From Chitinophagaceae bacterium (lineage in GTDB: Bacteria > Bacteroidota > Bacteroidia > Chitinophagales > Chitinophagaceae), in contig JAICXX010000052.1 in assembly GCA_025934485.1 (NCBI GenBank), positions 1 to 32,909 of the forward strand: a stretch of DNA of 32,909 bases, in the 5' to 3' direction. The notes under the pieces are model-generated. The model was not told the DNA's origin and ran no database searches. It saw only the letters and a program-made list of their open reading frames with translations. The position numbers and the translations under genes were made by a program. Positions 14,654-22,444 of the stretch are shown in pieces (the first letter of the stretch is position 1; the number at the start of each line of letters is the position of its first letter).

Positions 14654-14685
14654 GGAATGCGCTAGTTTTCCCGAAGCGCATTCCC
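14653..14685. repeat. Dispersed hairpin repeat, family A, copy 3
   Basis: Perfect 10-bp arms GGGAATGCGC/GCGCATTCCC around TAGTTTTCCCGAA, beginning on the last base of the acyl-CoA dehydrogenase stop codon. A second palindrome, GAGCCGCC/GGCGGCTC around GGA, follows at 14699-14717. Confidence 0.8.
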
Positions 14686-14803
14686 GGCACATATATAGGA
14701 GCCGCCGGAGGCGGCTCACACAAGGTCTCTGTGGGTCATACATGAGAAGCATGAGAAGGAACAGCGTTCGGTATCGGGCGCTGTTTTCTTTGTAAATTAC
14801 ACC

Positions 14804-15985
14804 ATGCGCACACTATTCCTCTACGTGCTCCTGGCCGGATCAGTCCTATCCGCCTCTGCACAGGACAGTCTCTGGCTGGCCCGGACCAAAGGACCTTACG
14901 TCTTTATTAACTACGGCATCGGCCAGGACCGGCTCGGCGGCGCCAAAATGGGTTTTCTCGATTCCAATATTCTCGTAAAGGTCGTCGACAGCTTCAACAC
15001 AGACTACAAGATCAAACTCTCGACCCGGCATTACGCCTATATCGCCAAGACCAGCGTCGAGCTGCTGGGCAAAGAATCCGCGAAGCCACTCGTGCATAAC
15101 CCGCATCTCACCGGCACCATGCGCGTCTTCGGCGATACGGCCTCCGATTATGTGACGCTTGCATTAGACGACCGCTATCCCTATCGCACCGAGCAGCTCC
15201 TCGATCCTTCCCGGGTCGTAGTCGACGTTTATGGCGTGACCACTAATACGAACTGGATCTCTCAGCTAAATACCACCAAAGAGATCCGCAACACCTGGTA
15301 CGAGCAGGTAGAGGACGACGTCTTCCGTATCTATATCCAGCTCAAACATCCGCAGCACTGGGGATATGCGTTGTCCTACGATAGTCTCGGCAGGCACCTC
15401 GTGATCCGTATCCGCCGTCAGCCGCCCGTGCTCGATATCCGCAAGCTGCGTATCGCCATAGACGCGGGTCACGGTGGCGAAAATCTCGGTGCCCACGGCG
15501 GAGTGAGTAAGGTGCTGGAAAAAGAATACACCTTGTTGATCGCCGAAGACCTGCAAAAGGTCCTCAGGACGGCCGGGGTAAAAAATATCTACATGACCCG
15601 GACAAAAGACACCACCCTGAGCATGCCCGAACGCATTGCCGCGCTGAAGACCTTCGATCCGCACTTCCTGATCAGCATCCATCTCAATTCCGCCTCGTCC
15701 GACACCGTGGAAGGGACCAGCACCTACTATCGCTATCCCGGTTTCCGGCCGTTGACAATGACGATCCTTAATCGGATGATGACGTTGGGGCTCAAGGACT
15801 ACGGGAATGTGGGAAATTTCAACTTCTCGTTGAGTGGTCCCACGGACTATCCCAGTGCGCTGGTAGAGGTCGCCTTTCTCAGCAACCCCGAAGACGAGAA
15901 AAAGATTCTCAAGCCCGTCTTCCGCAAGCTGGTGGCACAAAAGATCTATCTTGGCATCCTGGATTGGCTAAAAGAAGTAAAATAA
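14804..15985 (+). CDS. N-acetylmuramoyl-L-alanine amidase (Amidase_3)
   Basis: A periplasmic zinc amidase that cuts the bond between MurNAc and the stem peptide during cell separation or wall turnover. The signal peptide is MRTLFLYVLLAGSVLSASA with likely cleavage before QDS. Residues ~20-205 form an N-terminal domain related to the AMIN-like substrate-targeting domains. The catalytic domain starts at RIAIDAGHGG (H223), followed by zinc ligand E241 (LEKEYTL), H293 (LISIHLNS) and catalytic E355 (LVEVAFLSN). The 393-residue length is usual for Bacteroidota. A possible -7 element TTTCTTTG lies 13 nt upstream. The DUF2251 gene begins 4 nt downstream. Confidence 0.95.
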   Translation: MRTLFLYVLLAGSVLSASAQDSLWLARTKGPYVFINYGIGQDRLGGAKMGFLDSNILVKVVDSFNTDYKIKLSTRHYAYIAKTSVELLGKESAKPLVHNPHLTGTMRVFGDTASDYVTLALDDRYPYRTEQLLDPSRVVVDVYGVTTNTNWISQLNTTKEIRNTWYEQVEDDVFRIYIQLKHPQHWGYALSYDSLGRHLVIRIRRQPPVLDIRKLRIAIDAGHGGENLGAHGGVSKVLEKEYTLLIAEDLQKVLRTAGVKNIYMTRTKDTTLSMPERIAALKTFDPHFLISIHLNSASSDTVEGTSTYYRYPGFRPLTMTILNRMMTLGLKDYGNVGNFNFSLSGPTDYPSALVEVAFLSNPEDEKKILKPVFRKLVAQKIYLGILDWLKEVK

Positions 15986-15989
15986 TCGT

Positions 15990-16415
15990 ATGAACGGGTA
16001 CCTGATGCAGGAACAAAAGTGGACGCCGGGACAGGATCTTTTCCTCGAAAGCTCTTCCCCCGAGAACCGCTATGGCGTCATCTTCGAAGACGACGGCGAG
16101 GCCGCGTATTTCTATGCTGTGGAAAAAGACAAGCAGGGGGAAGGCTTGCGTGTCCTCGACGCGCTGCATATTCACGAAGAAGATGATCCCGGAGACGAAG
16201 ACGATGCGCAGGAGGATGATGAACCCGCGGACCTCAAGATCATCTGGTCCCGCGACTGGCTAAAATGCGCCCTGGTTCTCGATGGTTTCGTACATGCGTT
16301 GTTCGATTTCGAGAACCAGGGCGGTTATAATATCAATGAATTTCCCCCACCTAATGACTTTTGGACGCAGGGCGACCGGAAGCTGACGCCGGAACTTATC
16401 CAACGGTTTTTCTGA
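15990..16415 (+). CDS. DUF2251-like protein
   Basis: A soluble, acidic protein of 141 residues that resembles the DUF2251 family: the core YGVIFEDDGEAAYFYAVEKD, the segment VLDALHI, and the C-terminal ALVLDGFVHALFDFENQGGYNINEFPPP. The middle (EEDDPGDEDDAQEDDEPAD) is a run of acidic residues longer than needed for the fold and may be a flexible loop. The function of the family is unknown. It follows the amidase stop by 4 nt, so it is probably co-transcribed. A second in-frame ATG at 16005 is an alternative start. It converges on pgl with 24 bp between. Confidence 0.8.
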   Translation: MNGYLMQEQKWTPGQDLFLESSSPENRYGVIFEDDGEAAYFYAVEKDKQGEGLRVLDALHIHEEDDPGDEDDAQEDDEPADLKIIWSRDWLKCALVLDGFVHALFDFENQGGYNINEFPPPNDFWTQGDRKLTPELIQRFF

Positions 16416-16439
16416 CCAGGCCGTCGAACCCGGCCCGGC

Positions 16440-17165
16440 TCACCGCTTGTTAAGATCCGCCGCGGCGGCCTCATCGACAAACCAATGCAGCTCGCCGGTG
16501 GGCTTGATCTCCTGCGAAGGATATTTGTCGGGATTATATACCCCCTCCAACACCTCCCCGAGTGCATGCGCCTTGGACGCACCCGCGGTAAGAAACGCCA
16601 CAGCCGCGGACTTGTTGGTGATCGTCTTGGTGATCGTGATCCGGCTCATATCCTGCGCCGGCAACCAAAAAGACTTCGCCCAGGCTTTTTCCTCATGGAC
16701 GATCGGCATGCCGGGAAAGAGCGAAAGGGTATGCCCATCGTCCCCCATACCCAGCAGGACGAGATCGAAACTAAACGGCGTCTTATCGAAGTATTGATGC
16801 AGGAGCTTTTCGTATTCGCTCGCGGACTCCTCCGGCGAAATATCCGTGCGCATCACATGGATCTGTGCGGCCGGCACCGGAACGAAGTTGAGCAATGTGT
16901 CATACGCCATCTTCGCATTGTTGCGGTCATCTTCGAACGGTACCGCCCGTTCGTCGCCCCAGAAGACATGCAGCTTCGACCAGTCGATCTGTTCCTTATA
17001 CGGCGACTGCGCCAGGATCTGATGCAGCCGTTTAGGCGTGGACCCGCCGGAAAGCGCGATCGTGAACCGCCCGGCCTTTTGCAGTGTGGCGCCGATACGC
17101 TCGGCGATCCATTTAGCGGCGGCCTGGCTCAGGGCTTCGCCGTCCTTATAGCGATGTAATTCCAT
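16440..17165 (-). CDS. pgl: 6-phosphogluconolactonase
   Basis: This enzyme hydrolyses 6-phosphogluconolactone to 6-phosphogluconate, the second step of the oxidative pentose phosphate pathway. The 241-residue DevB-type protein shows the sugar-phosphate binding LSGGSTPKRLHQIL, the segment VFWGDERAVPFEDDRNNAKM, and the signature LGMGDDGHTLSLFPG. It is the last gene of a gnd-zwf-pgl series on the minus strand, 36 nt after zwf, so the three enzymes of the branch are encoded together. Confidence 0.97.
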   Translation of the reverse strand: MELHRYKDGEALSQAAAKWIAERIGATLQKAGRFTIALSGGSTPKRLHQILAQSPYKEQIDWSKLHVFWGDERAVPFEDDRNNAKMAYDTLLNFVPVPAAQIHVMRTDISPEESASEYEKLLHQYFDKTPFSFDLVLLGMGDDGHTLSLFPGMPIVHEEKAWAKSFWLPAQDMSRITITKTITNKSAAVAFLTAGASKAHALGEVLEGVYNPDKYPSQEIKPTGELHWFVDEAAAADLNKR

Positions 17166-17201
17166 GGATGTTGCTTTAGAAGTTATTATCCCGGCTGTAG
17201 G

Positions 17202-18704
17202 TCATGGATTCGGTTTCGTCACGATCCAGTTGTGTCCGTCTTTGGCAATCAGCGCTTCCGCATCTTCCGGTCCCCAGGAATCCGGAGAATAGTTCGGAAA
17301 GTTACCGGGAGCACGGGTTTCCCAGGCCTCCAGGATCGGCATCACGATCTTCCACGCGGCCTCCACCTGGTCGGCGCGCATAAAAAGCGTGGGATTGCCT
17401 TCCATCACGTCGAGCAGCAGCGTTTCGTAAGCTTCCGGCTCGTGCTCGCCATCCTTGGGATTGTAGACCATCTCGACGGGGTTCAGGGTCATGGACTGAC
17501 CGGCCTTCTTAGCCTGGAAACGAAGCCTGACTTCCATCTCCGGCTGAATGCTGATCGTAAGCCGGTTCGCCTTCCAGGTCTCGGCAGCTTCGGGCGGGAA
17601 CGCATAGCTCGGCGCTTCCTTGAAGACCACGGTGATGTTTGACGCCTTTTGTTTCATCCGTTTGCCGGTGCGGACATAGAATGGTACATCCTGCCAGCGC
17701 CAGTTGTCGATATAGAATTTAACGGCGGCGAAGGTCTCTATCGAAGAATTGGGATTTACGCTTTTCTCCTGTTTGTAGCCGGGGACCTTCTCTCCTTTCA
17801 TCCAGCCTTCGCCATATTGCCCGCGTACGGCAAATTGGTTGACATCTTCTTTATGGATGCGGCGAACGGCATTCAGCACATCCACCTTTTTGTTCCGGAT
17901 CTCGTTCGCATCGAAAGATACCGGCGCCTCCATGGCGATCATACACATCAGCTGAAGGATATGGTTTTGGATCATATCCCGCAATGCTCCGGACTGCTCG
18001 TAATAACCGCCACGGCCTTCTACTCCGACTGTTTCGGCCGCCGTGATCTGGACGTGATCGATATAGTGTCTGTTCCAGATGGGCTCGAACAGCGCGTTGG
18101 CAAAACGAAGCGAAAGGATATTCTGTACGGATTCCTTACCCAGGTAGTGGTCGATCCGGTAGATCTGCTCTTCCTTGAACATGCTCATGAGCAGTTGGTT
18201 CAGCTCATGGGCGCTTTTCAGGTCATGTCCGAAAGGTTTTTCGATGACGATCCTCGTCGTCGACGCCTCCCCGCAAAGCTTGAGCGCTCCCAGCTTCTTG
18301 GCGATATCCGGCATCAGCTGCGGCGCCACCGAAAGATAGAAGATCACATTGGGATGCTCTCCCATCTCGGCCTCCTTGGCCTTGACGACGTCCGAGATCT
18401 TGGCGTAATCGTTGTCCTTTTCCGCGTCCATCTGCAGATAGGTTACGTGCTGGGAAAATTCGGCCCACTGTCCATTCTGCTCGTCTTTCCGGCGGCTGAA
18501 CTGGTTGATGCCGTTCAGGAGCCGGGTGCGATAGTCCTCGTCGTTATAAGGACTGCGGCCGATGCCTACGATGCAGAATTTTTCGGGCATCCAGTCGTCA
18601 ATGAACAGGTTGTATAATGCGGGAGAAAGTTTTCTGTAGTTTAAATCACCGCTGCCCCCGAAGATGAAGATCAGGGACGCAGGTGGTCTTTTATGGTTTG
18701 TCAT
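17202..18704 (-). CDS. zwf: Glucose-6-phosphate 1-dehydrogenase
   Basis: This enzyme oxidises glucose 6-phosphate to 6-phosphogluconolactone and reduces NADP+ (or NAD+), the entry step of the oxidative pentose phosphate pathway. The 500 residues include the dinucleotide fold [16 protein letters not shown] near the N-terminus, EKPFGHD, and the active-site signature RIDHYLGKE. The C-terminal domain is complete. It lies between gnd and pgl in the same direction; a 146-nt spacer with a GCC-N-GT-GGC repeat separates it from gnd. Confidence 0.98.
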   Translation of the reverse strand: MTNHKRPPASLIFIFGGSGDLNYRKLSPALYNLFIDDWMPEKFCIVGIGRSPYNDEDYRTRLLNGINQFSRRKDEQNGQWAEFSQHVTYLQMDAEKDNDYAKISDVVKAKEAEMGEHPNVIFYLSVAPQLMPDIAKKLGALKLCGEASTTRIVIEKPFGHDLKSAHELNQLLMSMFKEEQIYRIDHYLGKESVQNILSLRFANALFEPIWNRHYIDHVQITAAETVGVEGRGGYYEQSGALRDMIQNHILQLMCMIAMEAPVSFDANEIRNKKVDVLNAVRRIHKEDVNQFAVRGQYGEGWMKGEKVPGYKQEKSVNPNSSIETFAAVKFYIDNWRWQDVPFYVRTGKRMKQKASNITVVFKEAPSYAFPPEAAETWKANRLTISIQPEMEVRLRFQAKKAGQSMTLNPVEMVYNPKDGEHEPEAYETLLLDVMEGNPTLFMRADQVEAAWKIVMPILEAWETRAPGNFPNYSPDSWGPEDAEALIAKDGHNWIVTKPNP

Positions 18705-18850
18705 ATTTACTGTCTGTTAGTCTATGAATTCTGGTTCTTGTTTGGCTGGTGTCCCTACTGTCCGTACCGGTGCCTTGAGCTTCGTCCCGTGCCACCGGCA
18801 CGGCCCTCGCTCGCAACCTTGCGGTTGTCTGGCGGGGCCAATGATGGGCC
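18705..18850. repeat. gnd-zwf spacer with a family B repeat
   Basis: The spacer contains a family B element at 18779-18814 read on the minus strand: GAGCGAGGGCC, the palindrome CCGTGCC-GGT-GGCACGG, then GACGAAGC. Beside it stands AATGATGGGCCTTACGGCC, which recurs almost exactly at 20333 on the other side of gnd. So gnd is bracketed by related repeats. Confidence 0.65.
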
Positions 18851-20272
18851 TTACGGCCTCTTTTCCCACTCCGTGTGAAAAGCGCCAGGTTCATCGATAC
18901 GTTGATAGGTGTGAGCGCCGAAGTAATCCCGTTGAGCCTGGATGAGGTTGGTGGGCATCCGTTCGCTGCGGTAGGCGTCGAAATAACTTAGTGCAGCCAT
19001 CAGGCCGGCCACAGGATAACCCATATGGATAGCATGAATGATCACATTGCGCATATTTTGCTTCTTCGCCTGCAATAGCTGGGCGATCTCACCTTCTAAT
19101 AACAAATTAGGCAGCTGAGGGTTCTTTTCGAAGGCCTTGAAGAATACTTCGAGTAAGGTGCTGCGGATGATACAGCCGCCGCGCCAGACTTTTACCACCT
19201 CCTGCATAGGGATCTGCATATCCAGCTCCTTGCTGGCGATATGCAACATGGCCAGGCCTTGCGCATAGCTGATGATCACGCCGAAGAACAGGGCGTCCTG
19301 CACCTGCTGGATAAAGATCTCTTTGGGGACGGGGATATCGCTGGTGGGCGTCTTATAGATTTGTGCGGCTTGCGTACGCTCGTCCTTATAAGCGCTCAGC
19401 TCACGCATACAAACAGCCTGGTCGATCACGGGAATAGGAATACCCAGGTCCATGGCGTCCTGCGACGTCCACTTACCCGTACCCTTGGCGCCGGCTTTGT
19501 CGAGGATCATATCCACCAGCCGGTTGCCCGTCTTCTCGTCTACCTTCAGGAAAATATCGCGCGTGATCTCTACGAGGAAAGACTGCAGCTCGCCATCGTT
19601 CCAGTTCTTGTAGGTTTTGTACAGTTCGTCGTTGCTCAGCCCGAGTCCGCGATGCAGCAGGTCATAGGTCTCGCTGATCAGCTGCATGATCGCATATTCG
19701 ATGCCGTTGTGTACCATCTTGACATAGTGCCCCGCTGCGCCCTTTCCGAGATAGGCGACACAGGGAACACCGCCCACCTTGGCTGACACTGCCTCGAGCA
19801 TGGCCTTGACGTCATTGTAGGCTTCAGAATCGCCGCCGGGCATAATGCTGGGGCCGGTACGGGCACCCTGCTCTCCGCCGGAGATGCCGCAACCCATAAA
19901 ATGAAACCCTTTTTCTTCCATGAACTTGACACGCCGCAGCGTATCCGTATAATGCGAATTACCACCGTCGATAACGATATCCCCTTTTTCGAGGAGTGGG
20001 AGCAGATCATGGATGACATCGTCTACGGGTTTACCTGCCGGTACGAGCATCATCATTCTCCTGGGTTTTTCAAGCAGCTGGACCATCTCCGCCAGCGTAG
20101 TGACACCTTTGACCGTCGTTCCGGCAGTTGCCGAGGACTCGAGAGTCGCCCCTTTAGTTGCATCTTTATCAAAGCCGACTACTGGAAAGCCATGATCAGC
20201 CATGTTGAGTAACAGGTTCCTCCCCATCACGCCAAGACCGATCATTCCGAATTTAAATGAATTGTTTGCCAT
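18851..20272 (-). CDS. gnd: 6-phosphogluconate dehydrogenase (decarboxylating)
   Basis: This enzyme converts 6-phosphogluconate to ribulose 5-phosphate and CO2 with reduction of NADP+. The 473 residues contain the cofactor motif IGLGVMGRNLLLNMADHGF, the substrate segment GGNSHYTDTLRR, the family signature GCGISGGEQGARTGPSIMPGG, and KMVHNGIEYAIMQLI with the catalytic lysine and asparagine. The length is that of the dimeric long form. It is the first gene of the gnd-zwf-pgl series. The spacer upstream carries a terminator for the preceding cytochrome gene but I see no convincing promoter element. Confidence 0.98.
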   Translation of the reverse strand: MANNSFKFGMIGLGVMGRNLLLNMADHGFPVVGFDKDATKGATLESSATAGTTVKGVTTLAEMVQLLEKPRRMMMLVPAGKPVDDVIHDLLPLLEKGDIVIDGGNSHYTDTLRRVKFMEEKGFHFMGCGISGGEQGARTGPSIMPGGDSEAYNDVKAMLEAVSAKVGGVPCVAYLGKGAAGHYVKMVHNGIEYAIMQLISETYDLLHRGLGLSNDELYKTYKNWNDGELQSFLVEITRDIFLKVDEKTGNRLVDMILDKAGAKGTGKWTSQDAMDLGIPIPVIDQAVCMRELSAYKDERTQAAQIYKTPTSDIPVPKEIFIQQVQDALFFGVIISYAQGLAMLHIASKELDMQIPMQEVVKVWRGGCIIRSTLLEVFFKAFEKNPQLPNLLLEGEIAQLLQAKKQNMRNVIIHAIHMGYPVAGLMAALSYFDAYRSERMPTNLIQAQRDYFGAHTYQRIDEPGAFHTEWEKRP

Positions 20273-20351
20273 ATCGTTTAGGCAGCGAGGAAGTGGTTAC
20301 TACCGAAAACAACCCATTCCTCGCTGCCAAGCTAATGATGGGCCTTCGGCC

Positions 20352-20370
20352 GATGAGCCCGTGGCTCATC
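20352..20370. repeat. GCC-C-GT-GGC palindrome upstream of gnd (family B core)
   Basis: GATGAGCC/GGCTCATC around CGT. It has the family B core but lacks the longer flank. It stands beside a copy of AATGATGGGCCTTCGGCC at 20333-20350. Confidence 0.6.
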
Positions 20371-20412
20371 TAGATATAAGAGGCCATAAATTTAGGTATT
20401 ATTCATAACAAA

Positions 20413-20447
20413 GAGGCCAGCTCCTCATAAAAGAAGCTGGCCTTTAT
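20413..20447 (-). terminator. Terminator downstream of the dihaem cytochrome gene
   Basis: Stem GGCCAGCT/AGCTGGCC (20415-20422 and 20435-20442) around a 12-nt loop. On the minus strand it is followed by CTCTTTG; on the plus strand by TTTATC. It lies 16 nt beyond the cytochrome stop codon. Confidence 0.65.
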
Positions 20448-20462
20448 CAATTTAATTAATAA

Positions 20463-20867
20463 TTATTTTACTTCATCCGGATGCGGATTGCCGCGGTGAC
20501 AGGTCACGCAGGTGATGGTCGAAGCGATCTTGCCGTTGTCGTCCTTATTCATCTTGAAAAACTTCTTGTTGATCTTACCGGTCATCTTGTACATATAGCG
20601 GGCCATATTCTTTTCCGGCTTGGCATCACTGGCGAAATCCAGATGATGCGATGAACTGTCGGCGGACGGCGCATGGCAAAAACTACACTTTACTCCCAAC
20701 GCGGTCTTCCAGCTGTCCATGATCTTGCCCAGTTCTTCATGGCTGATGTCCTTGGGCAATACTTTGAGATTCTTAGGCCCTTCTTCCGGGGGACGGGTGG
20801 CGGCCATACCAACAAAGGTCAGGGCAAAGATGCCAACGACCACGGCAATTTTTTTGTAATGCAACAT
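20463..20867 (-). CDS. Periplasmic dihaem c-type cytochrome (reaction-centre cytochrome-like domain)
   Basis: A 134-residue exported protein. A signal peptide (HYKKIAVVVGIFALTFVGMAA) is followed by two C-x-x-C-H haem attachment sites, CSFCH at 61-65 and CVTCH at 120-124. The pattern between them (LDFASDAKPEKNMARYMYKMTGKINKKFF) resembles the photosynthetic reaction-centre cytochrome c subunit family (CytoC_RC), which also occurs widely in non-phototrophic Bacteroidota. The methionines in the ARYM and YKM segments may be axial ligands. It probably carries electrons in the periplasm, perhaps towards an oxidase like the one at the left end; that link is inference. It has its own promoter and terminator. 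Confidence 0.9.
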   Translation of the reverse strand: MLHYKKIAVVVGIFALTFVGMAATRPPEEGPKNLKVLPKDISHEELGKIMDSWKTALGVKCSFCHAPSADSSSHHLDFASDAKPEKNMARYMYKMTGKINKKFFKMNKDDNGKIASTITCVTCHRGNPHPDEVK

Positions 20868-20889
20868 ATTAGATGGGAGCTTTTGGTTC

Positions 20890-20920
20890 CTAAGTTAGGA
20901 TATCCGTTGCAGGTTAACAA
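20890..20920 (-). promoter_or_regulatory. Promoter of the dihaem cytochrome gene
   Basis: On the minus strand TTG (complement of 20918-20920), 20 nt, then TAACTTAG (20890-20897), one base off TAnnTTTG. The predicted leader is about 18 nt. Confidence 0.55.
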
Positions 20921-20953
20921 ATTACTAATTAGGTCCTTTGCACGTTAATTTGC

Positions 20954-20983
20954 TTGGTGATTCAAGTATTTGGTGTATATTTG
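20954..20983 (+). promoter_or_regulatory. Consensus promoter of the RRM gene
   Basis: TTG (20954-20956), 19 nt, TATATTTG (20976-20983): a perfect match to the Bacteroidota consensus and one of the strongest in the window. The predicted start near 20988 gives a 5' leader of about 138 nt before the ATG at 21126, long for this genome. Confidence 0.8.
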
Positions 20984-21125
20984 CAACGGTAAATTTGAGC
21001 TGACTACAGCATTAGTAAATTGAATGATCATTTCCGCTATAGTATCCCCGGTTATTTTGTCGTCTTTACTCCCTGCTATTTGACTCAGATTGTCATAAAT
21101 CTTTATTTTTAATCAGTTATTTGTT

Positions 21126-21452
21126 ATGAACATTTACATTTCGAACTTAAGTTTTAACGTCACGGACGAAGACTTACAGGATTATTTTGCTGAGTATGGT
21201 GAGGTTTCTTCCGCTAAAGTCATTATGGACAAATTCACCGGCAAATCCCGCGGGTTTGCTTTCGTTGAGATGCCCGATGACGAGTCTGCCAAGAAAGCTA
21301 TCCAGGAACTGGACGGTGCTTCTGTCGACGGCAGGACGATCGGTGTTTCCGTAGCTAAGCCCCGCGAAGATCGCGGCAATGGCGGCGGCGGCAACAAAGG
21401 CGGTGGTGGTTTCCAACGCCGGAACAACAACTACAGCAACAGCAGATATTAA
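21126..21452 (+). CDS. RRM-domain RNA-binding protein
   Basis: A 108-residue single-RRM protein with a glycine-rich tail. RNP2 is IYISNL (residues 3-8), RNP1 is KSRGFAFVEM (residues ~39-48) with the two exposed aromatics. The tail from residue ~80 is Gly/Asn/Arg-rich (GNGGGGNKGGGG, QRRNNNYSNSRY), as in eukaryotic and cyanobacterial glycine-rich RNA-binding proteins. In Bacteroides, RbpA/RbpB-type RRM proteins act as global RNA regulators in a phylum that lacks typical Hfq; a similar role is inferred. It has a perfect promoter, a long leader and a strong terminator, so it is a stand-alone, probably highly expressed unit. Such leaders are often cold- or self-regulated. Confidence 0.95.
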   Translation: MNIYISNLSFNVTDEDLQDYFAEYGEVSSAKVIMDKFTGKSRGFAFVEMPDDESAKKAIQELDGASVDGRTIGVSVAKPREDRGNGGGGNKGGGGFQRRNNNYSNSRY

Positions 21453-21474
21453 TCACTGCGCGGTAGATATTATC

Positions 21475-21507
21475 AGGGCTTCCTCCAATGGAGGAGGCCC
21501 TCTTTTT
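21475..21507 (+). terminator. Rho-independent terminator of the RRM gene
   Basis: 12-bp stem (21475-21486 with 21490-21501, one G-T pair) around AAT, followed by CTTTTT. It ends 23-55 nt after the stop codon. Confidence 0.88.
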
Positions 21508-21558
21508 ATGTAAAAAGCGCGGCAGTGTTTTTATCCCAAGCGCGAGCCGGCGAATATT

Positions 21559-21616
21559 CCCGAGCCTTGGCGAAGGGAACGAAGGAGGAGCGGGCCTGTG
21601 GCCCGGTCCGAAGTTC
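21559..21616 (+). repeat. Family B repeat, copy with long flank
   Basis: Pattern: CCCGAGC, 5 nt, CGAAGGG, AA, CGAA, G, GAG, then the palindrome CGGGCC-TGT-GGCCCG and CCGAAGTTC. A partial second unit (GCTCC-AGC-GGAGC, then CCGAAGTTC) follows at 21620-21640. It lies between the convergent RRM and HATPase-like genes. Confidence 0.75.
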
Positions 21617-21649
21617 TCGCTCCAGCGGAGCGGCCGAAGTTCTGGTGGT

Positions 21650-22051
21650 TTATGCGGCCTTCCGGAGAGTGAGCGCTACCGTTGTGCCCATGTCCCACGA
21701 ATCGATGCTGATCGACCCGCCCAATTTCTCGGCGGCGTCCTGCACCTGACGGAAACAGTTAGCACAGCTGCGATAAAAATAAACGCCGGCATTCCGCACC
21801 CGGATCATCGTACTGTCACCTTGTTGCAAGGATTCGATATGGATGCACTCGTTCTGCGTGCTGTCCACTACTTTATCCAGGAGGTTCCACAATACGAAGG
21901 CTAGAAGATTTTCGTCGGACCCAACTTCAAGACTCCGATCTATTTGATTGAGTATTATTGACTTGCGGCTAACTGCCCGCGGTAACAATCCCGCTGTGAG
22001 CTCATCCACAAAACGATGCAGCGAGATCTTGGTGTGATAATCAGATGCCAT
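21650..22051 (-). CDS. Degenerate histidine-kinase-like ATPase domain protein
   Basis: A 133-residue protein that resembles an isolated HATPase_c domain. The N-box region is LLAFVLWNLLDKVVDST, the strand after it is STMIRVRNAGVY (the D-x-G-x-G box reads N-A-G-V-Y), and the C-terminus GTTVALTLRKA matches the G2 box plus final strand. No dimerisation or phospho-acceptor histidine domain is present. Several ATP-contacting residues are changed, so ATP binding is doubtful. A C-A-N-C pair (YRSCANCF) sits where the ATP lid would be. It may be a partner or anti-regulator for a two-component system. It is not a shadow frame: the kinase-like order of elements runs through the entire frame. Repeats flank it on both sides. 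Confidence 0.72.
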   Translation of the reverse strand: MASDYHTKISLHRFVDELTAGLLPRAVSRKSIILNQIDRSLEVGSDENLLAFVLWNLLDKVVDSTQNECIHIESLQQGDSTMIRVRNAGVYFYRSCANCFRQVQDAAEKLGGSISIDSWDMGTTVALTLRKAA

Positions 22052-22070
22052 TGATACAGGATTTTTAGCT

Positions 22071-22111
22071 GCCGGAAACGCGCTTTTATCAAAAATTAGC
22101 GCATTTCCGGC
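22071..22111. repeat. Dispersed hairpin repeat, family A, copy 4
   Basis: Arms GCCGGAAACGCGCT and AGCGCATTTCCGGC pair over 13 of 14 positions around TTTATCAAAAATT. The inner GCGCAT/ATGCGC part matches copies 2 and 3, and the outer GGAAA part matches copy 1. Confidence 0.75.
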
Positions 22112-22129
22112 AAAGCGCTAACGTCTGTT

Positions 22130-22187
22130 GAACTTCGTGCCGCACTACCGGTGCGGCCCTCGTTCGCGCCCTTCGCCAAAGCTCGGG
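22130..22187 (-). repeat. Family B repeat, inverted copy
   Basis: On the minus strand: CCCGAGC, TTTGG, CGAAGGG, CG, CGAACGAG, then the palindrome CCGCAC-CGGTA-GTGCGG and CACGAAGTTC. It is aligned over its whole length with the copy at 21559. Confidence 0.75.
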
Positions 22188-22324
22188 CGTGGACAAGCCT
22201 TCGATGTCGGCTTCTGGAAGGGGGTGCTTTTAATCGTGTAAATGTAACGCAATGAGACATTACTTTATTGACACGTTAAAATTTTTTTTTGCCCCTTGCC
22301 TCGGGCGATCATGAGCGCTGTATG

Positions 22325-22362
22325 CTAAAAGAAGAAAGCCTGTAACATGACGCTACAGGCTT
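22325..22362 (-). terminator. Terminator downstream of the YXWGXW gene
   Basis: 9-bp stem AAGCCTGTA/TACAGGCTT (22336-22344 and 22354-22362). On the minus strand it is followed by TCTTCTTTT. The distance to the YXWGXW stop codon is 160 nt, so the transcript would carry a family B repeat in its 3' UTR. Confidence 0.75.
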
Positions 22363-22444
22363 CGATTTATGCAGAGTTCCCGTTGACTTTTGCGAGTCAT
22401 CCTGTATCCGCTACAGCCGCGGGACGCGGCTCGCCCGAAGGATA

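Larger units (their letters stand above)
22052..22324. other. Repeat-rich spacer upstream of the HATPase-like gene
   Basis: About 270 nt without a gene. It holds family A copy 4 (22071-22111) and a family B copy (22130-22187), then an AT-rich part with a ten-base T-run near 22274. A TACATTTA element on the minus strand near 22235 may be the -7 box of the HATPase-like gene, one base off consensus. Confidence 0.5.

Noticed and set aside
17649..18617. 322-codon plus-strand frame opposite zwf
   Set aside because: Fully antisense to an intact, motif-confirmed zwf; no recognisable features of its own.
21488..21904. 138-codon plus-strand frame after the RRM terminator
   Set aside because: It begins inside the terminator region, runs through family B repeats and then antisense to the HATPase-like gene.
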